Part shown: positions 9,003-20,186 of the stretch, piece by piece
Numbering within the stretch: position 1 is the first letter of the stretch
Layout: each line of letters starts with the position of its first letter
Source: Candidatus Celerinatantimonas neptuna
Lineage (GTDB): Bacteria > Pseudomonadota > Gammaproteobacteria > Enterobacterales > Celerinatantimonadaceae
Direction: 5' to 3'
DNA length: 64,000 nt
Assembly (NCBI GenBank): GCA_911810475.1
Contig: OU461276.1
Span: 897,501-961,500 of the forward strand
Notes under the pieces: generated by a model
The model's input: only the letters and a program-made list of their open reading frames with translations
Told to the model about the DNA's origin: nothing
Databases searched by the model: none
Program-made: the position numbers and the translations under genes

Positions 9003-9026
9003 TTGATACATTGCTTCATGTATCAA
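9003..9026. promoter_or_regulatory. 9-bp inverted repeat upstream of djlA
   Basis: TTGATACAT (9003-9011), 6-nt loop, ATGTATCAA (9018-9026): a perfect dyad 30 bp upstream of the djlA start. It would be either an operator or a hairpin in the djlA 5' leader. No known regulator is assigned. Confidence 0.5.
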
Positions 9027-9476
9027 GTTCTACCACAACATACATAGACAATCAGTATTAGCCTTAAAATCAGCCATACGCCATCGCTCAAACGATAATT
9101 TAACCCAGATGATCGCCCTACCCCACAAGATTCCATGCGATTCAAACAAAAAGCTCAAGTCATTTATCCCAGATTGAATCAGCAACTAGTTCCTCGTGGA
9201 CAATAACGATAACAATTCACGGCACAACATGCTAATTTCAATAAATATTGCTTTAGTATCCTGAAAAGTCTTTATATCTGACGATGTTTTTTATAACACC
9301 TAATTAGGGATTATTTAACTAAAATCACTAAGTGACATTACTGCTCAAACGCTTAAAACCCACTCAGATTGAACGAAATTCAACCACCAAAGATAAACAC
9401 ACTCTAGGTGATAGCAGTCATTGATAAATTCCAGTAAGATGACTGGCTAAAGTCCATGGTGATTCTAATCTGAAAT
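9027..9476. other. Divergent djlA-lptD intergenic region
   Basis: About 450 bp without a gene. In E. coli the lptD-surA operon has a sigma-E promoter; I looked for GGAACTT with a matching TCnnA and found no convincing pair here. Nothing else structured is visible. Confidence 0.4.
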
Positions 9477-11804
9477 ATGAATTTCAACGACAGAATACAC
9501 CCTAGTGAAGAGTATGATTCAAAGGATATGACCAACCATAAATCCCTTTTTCTGTGCTGCAGCTCAATCGCCTTACTGTCTATGAGTCTGAACAGTCAGG
9601 CCGAGGTTATCGGTTCGCAGCCTCTACCAGGTTCGCAATGTTATATTCCACCAGCGACACCACTGGATACTCCAGCGACCAGTAATCCACAACAAATTGC
9701 AGTGCGCTCAAAACATGCACAGCTGAAACAGGGTAAATCAGCTAAGTTTTCACAGGATGTGGCAGCAACCCAAAATGGGCGAAAACTAACGGCAAACACA
9801 GCCACATATAACCAAAAAGCTCAAACTTTAACCGCTCAAGGAAATGTCAAATATCAAGATAATCTTTTGAGTGTCGATAGTAAAAAAATCGAAACAAATT
9901 TAAAATCAAATGCGACCCATATTGATAATGCGAAATACAGGTTCAATGATCGTAATGGCCGGGGTAGTGCCAAAGACATAAAGATGGGCGCCGATCGAAC
10001 TTTATCCATGAAAAAAGCAGTCTATACTGCATGCCCTCCGGGTGATGACAGTTGGTCACTCAGTGCCAGTAGCATCCATATTGATAAAAGCAGGGACTGG
10101 GCTGTTGCCCACAATGCCGTTTTCCATATCCACGATATTCCAGTTCTCTATTTACCATATTTTACCTACCCTATCAGTAATAAAAGGCAAACAGGGTTTC
10201 TATTCCCAGGACTCACCAGTTCGACTAAAAACGGGGCAGATATTAGTGCACCATTTTATTGGAATATGGCCCCAAACTATGATTTAACACTCACCCCAAG
10301 GTATATGAGTAAACGGGGTAACCAGCTAAAATCCAGCTTCAGATACCTGGCTGGCGGACAACTGGGAGAAATCGATTACGAATACCTTCCAGATGATCGA
10401 ATAGCTGATGAGACCCGCTCTCTCTTTCATTGGCAAAATAATGGTCGTATTGGGCTTCACTGGCATATCAACACGACCTACTCGCATGTCAGCGACCCAA
10501 ATTATTTTTCTGATTTAGGAAGCACATATGTATCTTCAACAGATCAACTCTTACAACAGGGCAAAGTAAATTATGAAGATACCAACTGGAATGCTGGAAT
10601 ACTCGTTAATAATTATCAAATCTTAGGTAATACAGAATCTCCCCATAAAATATTACCAGAGTTACACTACTTTGGATTATGGAATACAGGTCTTGGTGAC
10701 TTAAACTTCGGATTCAAAAGCCAATTAGTCCGCTTTACCGACAGTGATCCGACAGTTTATACCGGAGAGCGGTACCATTTTGAGCCAAGTCTGCAATTAC
10801 CGTTAAGTGTCCCAGGAGGGTACTTAAACAGTCAGATTTCATTACTTCAAACTTACTATAATCAAGATACCAAAGGTGATAGTGCATTGGCTTCACACGT
10901 CAGCCGTACAATTCCTGAATATCGGGTTAATACGGGACTGAATTTTGATCGGGATTTCTCCCTATGGGGAAGTGATTACCGACAAACTATCGAACCGCAA
11001 GTCCAATACCTTTATATCCCGTACCGAAACCAATCAGATATTGGTATTTATGATACAGCACCACTCGAACAAGACTATTTTGGCATGTTTCGTGAGCGCC
11101 GCTACAGTGGTTTAGACAGAATTGCAGATGCAAATCAGATCACAGCCGGAGCAACGACTCGTTTTCTCAATGCTCAAAATGAAGAAAAATTCAGGCTATC
11201 AGTTGCCCAAATTTTCTACTTTAAACCCAGTCGGGTCACTTTGCCTGACAGCGAAGATACCATCGAACGAGGACATTCAGCACTCGCGTTTGAAGGTGAT
11301 ATCAATTTTTCGCATGACTGGTACTTCCATTCAGGGCTTCAACTTAACCGTAAAAACAATAAAGTGAACGATTCCAATGCTGCACTCGAATGGAAACCTG
11401 CGGCAGATAAACTCGTTCAATTAAATTACCGATATGGACTACCGAACGGAACCTTAAAGGATGAAATCAATCAAATAGGTATGAAGTTGTCTTGGCCACT
11501 ACGCCAGAATATTCATCTGGTTGGTAGTTATTACCAGGATCTTTACGTTCATCGTAATATAGAATCGATTTTAGGTGTTCGTTACGACTCTTGCTGTTGG
11601 GCAGCTCAGGTTTCACTACGACGCACATTATCACAGCACTATGATGAAGATGGTAATTTAGAACCCCTTGGAGAAATAGACAAAGCTATCCACTTTCAAT
11701 TTATGCTAAAAGGATTAGGTGTCAGTAATAGTACGGCAGCTTATCGAAAAATGATGAATAGTGGCCGTTTCCCATATGGCCATCCGTTTTATCTGAATAA
11801 TTAA
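9477..11804 (+). CDS. lptD: LPS-assembly outer-membrane protein LptD
   Basis: Outer-membrane beta-barrel that, with the LptE plug, inserts lipopolysaccharide into the outer leaflet. The product shows a signal peptide (LFLCCSSIALLSMSLNSQAEV), an OstA/LptA-like beta-jellyroll (about 85-200) and a long C-terminal barrel. The four disulfide cysteines are all present: C55 (SQCYIPP), C186 (TACPPGDD) and the C706-C707 pair (DSCCWA), so the E. coli-type rearranged disulfides are possible. The start is uncertain: ATG 9528 would begin right at the signal peptide, but neither start has a good ribosome-binding site. surA follows after 58 bp, as in the conserved operon. Confidence 0.95.
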   Translation: MNFNDRIHPSEEYDSKDMTNHKSLFLCCSSIALLSMSLNSQAEVIGSQPLPGSQCYIPPATPLDTPATSNPQQIAVRSKHAQLKQGKSAKFSQDVAATQNGRKLTANTATYNQKAQTLTAQGNVKYQDNLLSVDSKKIETNLKSNATHIDNAKYRFNDRNGRGSAKDIKMGADRTLSMKKAVYTACPPGDDSWSLSASSIHIDKSRDWAVAHNAVFHIHDIPVLYLPYFTYPISNKRQTGFLFPGLTSSTKNGADISAPFYWNMAPNYDLTLTPRYMSKRGNQLKSSFRYLAGGQLGEIDYEYLPDDRIADETRSLFHWQNNGRIGLHWHINTTYSHVSDPNYFSDLGSTYVSSTDQLLQQGKVNYEDTNWNAGILVNNYQILGNTESPHKILPELHYFGLWNTGLGDLNFGFKSQLVRFTDSDPTVYTGERYHFEPSLQLPLSVPGGYLNSQISLLQTYYNQDTKGDSALASHVSRTIPEYRVNTGLNFDRDFSLWGSDYRQTIEPQVQYLYIPYRNQSDIGIYDTAPLEQDYFGMFRERRYSGLDRIADANQITAGATTRFLNAQNEEKFRLSVAQIFYFKPSRVTLPDSEDTIERGHSALAFEGDINFSHDWYFHSGLQLNRKNNKVNDSNAALEWKPAADKLVQLNYRYGLPNGTLKDEINQIGMKLSWPLRQNIHLVGSYYQDLYVHRNIESILGVRYDSCCWAAQVSLRRTLSQHYDEDGNLEPLGEIDKAIHFQFMLKGLGVSNSTAAYRKMMNSGRFPYGHPFYLNN

Positions 11805-11862
11805 CATAAAACAATCAACAATGTTAACGCGGAATTATCCGCATATATGAATTAGGGTTATC

Positions 11863-13146
11863 ATGAAAGTAGTTTATCGGTTATGTCTGATTTTTGCTCT
11901 GTTGCTAAGTCCGTTAGGATGGGCAAAACCTGTGTTACTTGATCAGGCAATTGCAATCGTCAATAACGATATTATTACTCAGACAGATTATGATGTGCTT
12001 TTGGCAACCGTTAAACAAAATGCCAAACAAGCACATCAACAACTTCCACCAGCAAGTGCTTTAAAAAGACAATTGATTAACAAATTGATTGATAATCAGT
12101 TAGTTCTACAACAAGCAAAAAAAATGGGGCTTGAAATCAGTGATACACAACTGGATCAAACCATTGAAAATATAATTGATGAATCAGGTGAAAGCAGAAA
12201 GGAGTTTTTAAAATCCTTACCCAAACAACACCTGACTTATCGAGAATTTCGCCAACAGATTCGCCGTCAATTACTTATTAGTCAAACGACCCAACGAGCC
12301 GTTCGCCGTCGTATAAGCATTGATGAAAAATCGGTCCAAAACATGATGGGATTGCTGGATAAACAAGGTGAAAAACAGATCCGTTATCATATCGGCCACA
12401 TCATGATTAAATTCGATGAAACAGGCAGCTCGACTAAAGCAGAGCAGATCGCTCAGCATATTATGAAACAACTTAAAAACGGAGCTAACTTTAAACAATT
12501 GGCCATGAAGGAATCTGATGGTCCCAAAGCACTTCATGGTGGCGATTGGGGATGGATGTCAATTAATGACATGCCGACTATTTTTGCACAAGTTGTTCAC
12601 GAACAATCAGCCGGAACCTTAATTGGGCCATTTCGCTCAGATTCCGGATACCATATTCTGAAAATTCTGGGAACAAAAGGGATCCAGCGGGTTGAAACAA
12701 CAGAAGTGAAAGCTCGTCACATATTGATTAAACCATCTATTATCATGAGTGATAAAAAAGCAAGAAACTTGCTAGAACAAATTCGTCAGGATATTCTCTC
12801 CGGTAAAGGTACTTTTGCCGAGTATGCCCGGAAATATTCTCAGGATAACAGCTCTGCAGTCCGGGGAGGCGAATTAGGTTGGGCAGATCCTTCATCGTTT
12901 GTCCCAGCCTTTCGCGAAGAAGTGACTGAATTACCGATTGGAAAAATTAGTCAGCCGTTTCATAGTCAATTCGGCTGGCATATTGTTGAAGTAGAACAAC
13001 GGCGAAAATCTGATATTACCGCGCAATCCAAAAAAGAAAGAGCATTCCAAATCCTGTATAAAAGACAATATCAGGAACAAACGCAAAACTGGCTAAACCA
13101 GTTACAGCAGCATTCTTATATCAAAATTATGCCGCCCGAATCATAA
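11863..13146 (+). CDS. surA: Periplasmic chaperone / peptidyl-prolyl isomerase SurA
   Basis: Main chaperone carrying outer-membrane proteins, including LptD, to the Bam complex. The 427-residue product (E. coli 428) has a signal peptide (MKVVYRLCLIFALLLSPLGWAKP), the SurA N-terminal domain (VNNDIITQTDYD), then two parvulin domains. The first is marked by YHIGHIMIKF to GPFRSDSGYHILKI, the second by VKARHILIKP to QFGWHIVEV. A C-terminal helix completes the N/C core. The RBS region (TTAGGGTTATC) is close to the start. It sits between lptD and pdxA in the usual operon order. Confidence 0.97.
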   Translation: MKVVYRLCLIFALLLSPLGWAKPVLLDQAIAIVNNDIITQTDYDVLLATVKQNAKQAHQQLPPASALKRQLINKLIDNQLVLQQAKKMGLEISDTQLDQTIENIIDESGESRKEFLKSLPKQHLTYREFRQQIRRQLLISQTTQRAVRRRISIDEKSVQNMMGLLDKQGEKQIRYHIGHIMIKFDETGSSTKAEQIAQHIMKQLKNGANFKQLAMKESDGPKALHGGDWGWMSINDMPTIFAQVVHEQSAGTLIGPFRSDSGYHILKILGTKGIQRVETTEVKARHILIKPSIIMSDKKARNLLEQIRQDILSGKGTFAEYARKYSQDNSSAVRGGELGWADPSSFVPAFREEVTELPIGKISQPFHSQFGWHIVEVEQRRKSDITAQSKKERAFQILYKRQYQEQTQNWLNQLQQHSYIKIMPPES

Positions 13147-13167
13147 AATAGAAGGATGATAACAAAC

Positions 13168-14157
13168 ATGGTAAGACGTCTGGCGATCACACCGGGAGAG
13201 CCTGCAGGTATTGGTCCCGAACTTGTATTAGCATTATCTCAACGTGATTGGCCTGCGCAATTAGTTATCATTGGAGATCCCAAGCTTATCGATGAACGAG
13301 CCAAAATGCTCGGGATTCCCATTTGTCTGGAAGAATTTGATGCAACTCAACCAGCTAGAGAACACAAAGCTGGTAGCCTCATAATTAAACCAGTTCCACT
13401 CATTGAGCCTTCAATCCCTGGAAAACTAAATGTTGCTAATGGCCAGTATGTTTTAGAAACTCTACGACAAGCAAGCCTTGGGGCTTTACATGGTGAATTT
13501 GATGCAATTGTCACAGGCCCAGTTCATAAAGGAATTATTAATGACAGTGGCTACTCCTTTAGCGGCCACACCGAGTTTTTTGCGCAACAAGCAGAATGCT
13601 CTGATGTTGTTATGATGTTAGCTACTGAAGGGCTACGGGTTGCTTTAGTCACAACTCATATTCCTTTAGCTTATGTTTCTAAAGCAATTACGGAGGAAAG
13701 ATTAAATAAGGTTATCCACATATTGCACCATGACCTTAAGACTAAATTTAATATTCTCCAGCCCAAAATATATATTTGTGGATTAAATCCACATGCTGGT
13801 GAAAACGGCCACTTAGGTCATGAAGAACAAAATGTTATTGAACCGACACTAGACAAATTACGGAATGAAAGTATGAACCTAGTCGGACCTTTACCCGCAG
13901 ATACTGTCTTCCAAGATAAATATCTAAATGATGCCGACGCTATACTTACCATGTATCATGATCAAGGGCTACCCGTACTCAAATATAAAGGATTTGGGAA
14001 GGCAGTAAATATCACGTTAGGCTTGCCGTTTATTCGTACATCTGTCGATCATGGAACTGCGTTGGAACTTGCCGGACAAGGAAAAGCTGATCACGGCAGT
14101 CTTTATTATTCAATTGAACAAGCATTAATGATGGTTAACCGATCCCATGTATCATAA
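13168..14157 (+). CDS. pdxA: 4-hydroxythreonine-4-phosphate dehydrogenase PdxA
   Basis: Oxidises 4-phosphohydroxy-L-threonine in the DXP-dependent pyridoxal phosphate pathway, feeding PdxJ. With ATG 13168 the protein is 329 residues, exactly the E. coli length, and begins [19 protein letters not shown]. The upstream ATG 13156 lies inside the AAGGATG ribosome-binding sequence and is rejected. Metal-binding His residues appear in SGHTEF, in [12 protein letters not shown] and in TSVDHGTA. It overlaps the rsmA start by 11 nt, which suggests coupled translation. Confidence 0.97.
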   Translation: MVRRLAITPGEPAGIGPELVLALSQRDWPAQLVIIGDPKLIDERAKMLGIPICLEEFDATQPAREHKAGSLIIKPVPLIEPSIPGKLNVANGQYVLETLRQASLGALHGEFDAIVTGPVHKGIINDSGYSFSGHTEFFAQQAECSDVVMMLATEGLRVALVTTHIPLAYVSKAITEERLNKVIHILHHDLKTKFNILQPKIYICGLNPHAGENGHLGHEEQNVIEPTLDKLRNESMNLVGPLPADTVFQDKYLNDADAILTMYHDQGLPVLKYKGFGKAVNITLGLPFIRTSVDHGTALELAGQGKADHGSLYYSIEQALMMVNRSHVS

Positions 14158-14962
14158 CTCGAATCAAGGTCATCTGGCCCGAAAACGATTTGGCCAAAAC
14201 TTTCTGAACGATGAACACATCATCAGTCAGATTGTTGCTGCTATTTATCCTCAACCACATGAACATTTAGTCGAAGTCGGTCCGGGGCTCGCCGCACTAA
14301 CAAGGCCTGTAGCCGAACAAATCGATCATTTAGATGTCATCGAATTAGACCGCGATCTGGCAGCGCGGTTACGTCATTCTAATTTGGCAGATAAACTGAC
14401 CATTCATGAAACTGATGCGCTGAAATTTGATTTTGCTTCACTGAAAAACGACGACAAAAAATTGAGAATTTTTGGAAACTTACCTTATAACATTTCAACG
14501 CCACTCATTTTTCATTTGCTTTCATTTGCCGATTTAATCAGTGACATGCACTTCATGCTACAAAAAGAGGTCGTACAACGTATGGCTGCTGGGCCTGGCA
14601 GTAAAAGCTATGGACGACTTAGCGTAATGACCCAGTATTATTGCCAGGTCATTCCTATTTTAGAAGTTCCTCCTGAATCTTTTAAACCTGCACCTAAAGT
14701 CGATTCTGCTGTCATTCGGCTGGAGCCTTATCAGGAACTTCCTTATGTTGCTAAAGATATCAAATGTCTGGAGCGAGTGTGTAGGGAAGCGTTTAATCGA
14801 CGCAGAAAAACAATTAGAAATGCCCTGAGTCAGCTATTTAGCATTCCTCAACTCGAATCACTTGGTATTGATAGCTCTTTACGCCCAGAACAGTTAAGTG
14901 TTGTGGATTATGTCAACTTAGCAAATGGACTGGCCGATATAGCTGGTTTTGGAGGTGACTAA
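14147..14962 (+). CDS. rsmA: 16S rRNA dimethyladenosine transferase RsmA (KsgA)
   Basis: Dimethylates A1518 and A1519 in helix 45 of 16S rRNA, a late quality-control step of 30S assembly; loss gives kasugamycin resistance. The 271-residue product has [14 protein letters not shown] at the N-terminus, the SAM motif [11 protein letters not shown], the acidic IELDRDLAA and the catalytic motif [11 protein letters not shown]. The C-terminal helical domain carries [16 protein letters not shown]. The start overlaps pdxA and the stop overlaps apaG (TAATG), showing tight coupling in the operon. Confidence 0.97.
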   Translation: MYHNSNQGHLARKRFGQNFLNDEHIISQIVAAIYPQPHEHLVEVGPGLAALTRPVAEQIDHLDVIELDRDLAARLRHSNLADKLTIHETDALKFDFASLKNDDKKLRIFGNLPYNISTPLIFHLLSFADLISDMHFMLQKEVVQRMAAGPGSKSYGRLSVMTQYYCQVIPILEVPPESFKPAPKVDSAVIRLEPYQELPYVAKDIKCLERVCREAFNRRRKTIRNALSQLFSIPQLESLGIDSSLRPEQLSVVDYVNLANGLADIAGFGGD

Positions 14963-15342
14963 TGTGCCCTGAGTCTACCACTATCCAAATTGGTGTAGAA
15001 ACTGAATATCTTGAAGATCACTCTTGTGAAGATGAGGAACAGTATACATTCGTATATACCATTACCATTACAAATAAGGGTGAATCTTCGCTCAAACTAC
15101 TTCATCGCCATTGGCAAATTACCGACGGGAATGGGAAAACAGATGAGGTTGAAGGCGAAGGAGTGGTTGGCCGTCAACCTACGCTCAAGCCCAATCAACC
15201 ATTTACGTACACTAGTAGTACTGTTCTGAAAACCCCTGTTGGCGTCATGGAAGGACAATACACTTTACAAACAGAAACAGGTGACTTATTAAGTGCACTA
15301 ATTCCCGTTTTCCGTTTAGCTAAACCCAATAGTCTGCATTAA
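14962..15342 (+). CDS. apaG: ApaG domain protein
   Basis: Small (126 residues, E. coli 125) immunoglobulin-like beta-sandwich protein of uncertain biochemical role, encoded with apaH and rsmA in many proteobacteria. Recognisable segments are the repeated YTFVYTITITN, LLHRHWQITDGNG and VEGEGVVGRQPTLKP, with FTYTSSTVLKTPVGVMEG near the C-terminus. The ATG shares its A with the rsmA stop (TAATG) and GGAGGTG precedes it. ApaH starts 5 nt downstream. Confidence 0.95.
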   Translation: MCPESTTIQIGVETEYLEDHSCEDEEQYTFVYTITITNKGESSLKLLHRHWQITDGNGKTDEVEGEGVVGRQPTLKPNQPFTYTSSTVLKTPVGVMEGQYTLQTETGDLLSALIPVFRLAKPNSLH

Positions 15343-15346
15343 CGCT

Positions 15347-16171
15347 ATGAAACATTGTATTATCGGTGACGTCCACGGCTGTTATGACCAACTACAGCAA
15401 CTACTAGAACTCGCAAATGTCGATTTAAGCCAAGAACAATTATGGTTTACAGGAGATCTTGTCGGCCGGGGCCCCCAACCTCTTGAAACATTGCGTTTTA
15501 TTTCATCTCTGGGGAAGCAAGCGCAAACAGTTCTCGGTAACCATGATCTTCATTTCTTAGCCGTAGCAGCGGGAATCTCTCCATTAAAAACAAAGGATAA
15601 ATTAAAATCAGTTATTCAAGCCCCGGACAGAGACGAACTCATCGACTGGTTATGGCAACAACCACTACTAGCCCAATTGAATGAAGATACTGTGATGGTC
15701 CATGCAGGAATTACACCGCAATGGAGCTTATCAGAAGCCATTGAAAGGGCACATGAAGTCGAAAAACTCTTTTCTCAGCCAGACATTCGTTTCGATCTAT
15801 TAAAACAAATGTACGGTGATATCCCCAACTACTGGCAAGCATCCTTATCTGGCTTTGAGCGCTACCGGTTTATCATGAATAGCTTTACCCGAATGCGCTG
15901 TTGTTATGCTGATCTCAGTCTAGATTTTAAATATAAAGAAGCGCCGGGAAATGCCCCTGAATCGCTAAAACCCTGGTTTGATTACCGGGAAGATCAAACT
16001 ACAATTTTGTTTGGCCACTGGGCATCCTTAATGGGCAAAACCCACAAGAACAATATTAAGGCTCTCGATACTGGTTGCGTATGGGGAAATCAACTGACAC
16101 TACTTCGATTTGAAACCAACCAGCTTTATCAAGTCACCAATCATACTAGCGGTTGCGATCTAATCGGATAA
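15347..16171 (+). CDS. apaH: Symmetrical bis(5'-nucleosyl)-tetraphosphatase ApaH
   Basis: Hydrolyses Ap4A to two ADP, controlling the dinucleoside polyphosphate alarmone and, in E. coli, RNA Np4 capping. The 274-residue product matches the calcineurin-like phosphoesterase family: GDVHGCYDQL near the N-terminus, GDLVGRGPQP, GNHDLHFLAVA, VHAGITPQW and FGHWASL supply the metal ligands. It ends the lptD-surA-pdxA-rsmA-apaG-apaH run. Its last 26 nt overlap the 3' end of folA on the other strand. Confidence 0.97.
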   Translation: MKHCIIGDVHGCYDQLQQLLELANVDLSQEQLWFTGDLVGRGPQPLETLRFISSLGKQAQTVLGNHDLHFLAVAAGISPLKTKDKLKSVIQAPDRDELIDWLWQQPLLAQLNEDTVMVHAGITPQWSLSEAIERAHEVEKLFSQPDIRFDLLKQMYGDIPNYWQASLSGFERYRFIMNSFTRMRCCYADLSLDFKYKEAPGNAPESLKPWFDYREDQTTILFGHWASLMGKTHKNNIKALDTGCVWGNQLTLLRFETNQLYQVTNHTSGCDLIG

Positions 16172-16640
16172 ATTCATAACGATATGGATTTTTATCATCC
16201 GCGTCATAACACTGGCGGTCAGTAACTTGCCAGTCGAAATGTTGATAATCGGGAAACTGAGTATCCCCTTCAACATCAAAGTGTATCAATGTCAGATAAA
16301 GACGATCAGCCAGTGGTAAAAAACGTTGATACAACTGACCACCACCAATAATCATCAACTCCGTCATATTACGCTCTTTCTCGGCATTCAGAGCTTGCTC
16401 AATCTGATGAATAACATGAACATGATCTGCATGCCAGTTACGAGCCCGGGTAAGAACATAATTACGACGTTGAGGCAAAGCCTTTCCTATCGACTCAAAG
16501 GTTTTTCGCCCCATGACGACAGGCTTATTGAGAGTTATTGCTTTGAAATGTTTTAGGTCGGCAGGTAAATGCCAAGGCATCTGATTATCACGGCCGATAA
16601 TCCGATTATTCGCCATTGCAGCAATCATTGATATGCGCAT
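16146..16640 (-). CDS. folA: Dihydrofolate reductase
   Basis: NADPH-dependent reduction of dihydrofolate to tetrahydrofolate, the trimethoprim target. The 164-residue product has the expected MISMIAAMA-type start (MRISMIAAMANNRIIG), the Met20-loop region NQMPWHLPADLKHFK with the catalytic acidic residue (Asp), the NADPH segment VVMGRKTFESIG and MIIGGGQLYQRFL. It starts 18 nt after the yjjB-like gene on the same strand, so it is probably the last gene of that operon. Its 3' end overlaps apaH tail to tail. Confidence 0.97.
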   Translation of the reverse strand: MRISMIAAMANNRIIGRDNQMPWHLPADLKHFKAITLNKPVVMGRKTFESIGKALPQRRNYVLTRARNWHADHVHVIHQIEQALNAEKERNMTELMIIGGGQLYQRFLPLADRLYLTLIHFDVEGDTQFPDYQHFDWQVTDRQCYDADDKNPYRYEFIRLDRNR

Positions 16641-16658
16641 GTATCCTCATTTACTCGT

Positions 16659-17123
16659 CTATACAATCGGTCGGCCACGATAAATCAATACAGAAGGGAT
16701 TGCCAGACCAAAACTCAGAGCAGTCAAAATAAATAATGTTTTTAATCCATTTTCAACAACAATGGCCGCTAAATCTCCGGTATACCCATCAGTATGCATT
16801 TGAAATAAACCGATCATTGTGGCAAAAGCATAGCCTCCTGGGATCATAGGTATAACTGAAGCGACAGTAAACACTGGCCTTGGAACAAGGTAGCGCTGCG
16901 ACCAGTAAACACCTATCAGACCAACACTGGCCGATGCGATAAATGTTCCCCAAGCAATACCAATCCCACCATGCATCAACAAAGTCCGTGAAGCATGGGC
17001 AAAGGCCCCCCCAAAAGCACAAAAAGGCAACAATTTAGGTGGAACATTAAAAACCATTGCAAACCCAACCGCTGGAACCGCAGCAAATAGAGCATCATTA
17101 CATAACTGCCATAGAAATATCAT
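16659..17123 (-). CDS. yjjB: ThrE-type threonine/serine exporter subunit (YjjB-like)
   Basis: Small membrane protein (154 residues) forming the C-terminal half of a split ThrE exporter; the E. coli YjjP-YjjB pair exports succinate or amino acids. Four to five hydrophobic segments are visible, with the conserved FCAFGGAFAHASRTLL and VIPMIPGGYAFATM. ATG 17123 is chosen because it shares its A with the upstream stop (TAATG) and follows GGGTGG; a GTG at 17132 is possible but less likely. It sits between the yjjP-like gene and folA. Confidence 0.85.
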   Translation of the reverse strand: MIFLWQLCNDALFAAVPAVGFAMVFNVPPKLLPFCAFGGAFAHASRTLLMHGGIGIAWGTFIASASVGLIGVYWSQRYLVPRPVFTVASVIPMIPGGYAFATMIGLFQMHTDGYTGDLAAIVVENGLKTLFILTALSFGLAIPSVLIYRGRPIV

Positions 17124-17908
17124 TATAACCACCCATGAATACCGCTGACACTCATGGCAAGAGCAATACCAGCCGCAACACTTAACGTTAATAACGACGC
17201 TGAAAACCAGCGAGCGATCCCCATATTTGTATACCCTTTGACAAGATCTAATACAGCATTAATCAAAGGAAAACCAGGGACAAGTAATAAAACACATGCA
17301 GCCATAGCAATGCTTGGATGTTCCCCCCAATGGAAACGTGAACCGAAAGAAGCAATCCATGTTGCTACAAATGCAGTAACCGCAAAATTCACTAAAACAT
17401 TATGTTTAGTCTTAGCCAGGTGTTGACGAACCAGCATCGCAATAAAAGACGCTATAAACGTCACAGCAAACACAGGCCAATCCCCACCTAATAAATGAGA
17501 AAAACTAGCACAGGAAAGGCCTATCATAAAAGCAACAAGCAAGGGGGGATAATGGAAGGGTTTTAGCCGGTGTAAACGCTTTTGAACTTCTTGAAGTCCA
17601 AGTAGTTGCCTTTCAGTCATCACAGTCATACGTTGAATTTCACAGACCATATGCATGTTAATACCACGATCAATCACTGTGCGGGTTGTCGTCACACAAT
17701 GAGTATTCACAATGGTCGTTAAGACAATCGCCCGAGCGGTTAAAGCAATTTCAATTTGATCTAACCCTAACGCTCTGCCCAGGCGAATAGTTGTTTCTTC
17801 GATGAGCTTGCTCTCAGCGCCATGAGAGTGCAGTAATTGCCCCGCCAAAATAACAGCTCGACTAATGGCTATCTGAAGTTTGTGATCTATTTTTTGCGTC
17901 TTGGACAT
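17123..17908 (-). CDS. yjjP: ThrE-type threonine/serine exporter subunit (YjjP-like)
   Basis: The 261-residue product has an N-terminal soluble portion with the family patterns ILAGQLLHSHGAESKLIEETTIRLG and TRTVIDRGINMHMVCEIQ, then about five membrane segments. Together with the next gene it rebuilds the full-length ThrE fold found as one protein in actinobacteria. The two genes overlap by one base. The transported substrate cannot be read from sequence; threonine, serine or dicarboxylates are candidates. Confidence 0.85.
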   Translation of the reverse strand: MSKTQKIDHKLQIAISRAVILAGQLLHSHGAESKLIEETTIRLGRALGLDQIEIALTARAIVLTTIVNTHCVTTTRTVIDRGINMHMVCEIQRMTVMTERQLLGLQEVQKRLHRLKPFHYPPLLVAFMIGLSCASFSHLLGGDWPVFAVTFIASFIAMLVRQHLAKTKHNVLVNFAVTAFVATWIASFGSRFHWGEHPSIAMAACVLLLVPGFPLINAVLDLVKGYTNMGIARWFSASLLTLSVAAGIALAMSVSGIHGWL

Positions 17909-18061
17909 TACGAACAGAGATCCTTCTTGCGTTCGTTAATACTCACTTGTAAATATACGAGCAAGTCATCAAAACATCGAGGATCAACCTGATAATATGT
18001 GCCCTATCACTCAAAGATTCACACAATCAATCTATTTTGGTATCCAGACTAAAAAACATCA

Positions 18062-19484
<1,423 letters not shown>

Positions 19485-19512
19485 AAAAAGCCCCGCTAAA
19501 AGCGGGGCTTTA
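19485..19512 (-). terminator. Rho-independent terminator of rplU-rpmA
   Basis: On the minus strand AAAGCCCCGC, loop TTTTA, GCGGGGCTTTTT: a strong GC stem with T-run, 21 bp after the rpmA stop. It separates the ribosomal-protein operon from obg. Confidence 0.9.
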
Positions 19513-19532
19513 AGAATCTGAATATCAGTCAA

Positions 19533-19790
19533 TTAGTCAGCAACGATGCTTACAAATTTACGATTTTTCGGACCTTTGACTTCAAATTTCACTTTCCCTT
19601 CAGCTTTAGCAAACAGGGTGTGATCTTTCCCAATACCAACATTAGTACCTGCATGGAACTTGGTTCCGCGCTGACGAACAATGATGTTACCGGCCAAAAC
19701 TGACTCACCACCGTAACGTTTAACACCTAAACGTTTACTTTCTGAGTCGCGACCGTTACGGGTACTACCACCAGCTTTTTTATGTGCCAT
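19533..19790 (-). CDS. rpmA: 50S ribosomal protein L27
   Basis: L27 (85 residues) reaches into the peptidyl-transferase centre with its N-terminal tail. The sequence [20 protein letters not shown] is diagnostic, followed by LGVKRYGGE and [12 protein letters not shown]. There is no Firmicutes-type cleavable N-terminal extension. It lies 18 nt after rplU in the usual operon and ends at a strong terminator. Confidence 0.98.
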   Translation of the reverse strand: MAHKKAGGSTRNGRDSESKRLGVKRYGGESVLAGNIIVRQRGTKFHAGTNVGIGKDHTLFAKAEGKVKFEVKGPKNRKFVSIVAD

Positions 19791-19808
19791 AAAAGTTAAA
19801 CCCCCAGA

Positions 19809-20120
19809 TTAAGCATTGATACCGGTAATGCGAACTTCGGTAAACCACTGGCGATGACCAGCCTGTTTCCGATGATGCTTACGCCGCCGGAACTTAACGA
19901 TTTTTACCTTTTCGCCACGGCCGTGAGTAACAACTTCAGCTGTCACTTTACTGCCTTCAACAAAAGGCGCGCCGATTTTCACATCTTCGCCATTGGCAAT
20001 CATCAAAACATTGTCAAACTCAATCGTTGCACCAGTCTCTACTTCCAATTTTTCCAGGCGAATGGTTTGACCTTCGGCAACACGGTGCTGTTTACCACCA
20101 CTTTGGATAACCGCGTACAT
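19809..20120 (-). CDS. rplU: 50S ribosomal protein L21
   Basis: L21 (103 residues) binds 23S rRNA domain I/IV with L20. Recognised by [20 protein letters not shown] at the start and the basic [19 protein letters not shown] near the C-terminus. It is the first gene of the rplU-rpmA operon, with a clear promoter and a leader hairpin upstream. Confidence 0.98.
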   Translation of the reverse strand: MYAVIQSGGKQHRVAEGQTIRLEKLEVETGATIEFDNVLMIANGEDVKIGAPFVEGSKVTAEVVTHGRGEKVKIVKFRRRKHHRKQAGHRQWFTEVRITGINA

Positions 20121-20136
20121 AATTCAAACTCCGCTA

Positions 20137-20162
20137 GCACCTTTTCATAATTTTTAAGGTGC
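20137..20162 (-). promoter_or_regulatory. rplU leader: Hairpin in the rplU 5' leader
   Basis: GCACCTT (20137-20143) pairs with AAGGTGC (20156-20162) across a 12-nt AT-rich loop, 16 nt before the rplU start codon. It lies within the transcript predicted from the promoter at 20187-20215. Ribosomal-protein leaders of this kind are often autoregulatory, but no L21 leader of this shape is known to me in gammaproteobacteria. Confidence 0.5.
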
Positions 20163-20186
20163 ATAAATTCTTAACAATGGCCGCGA

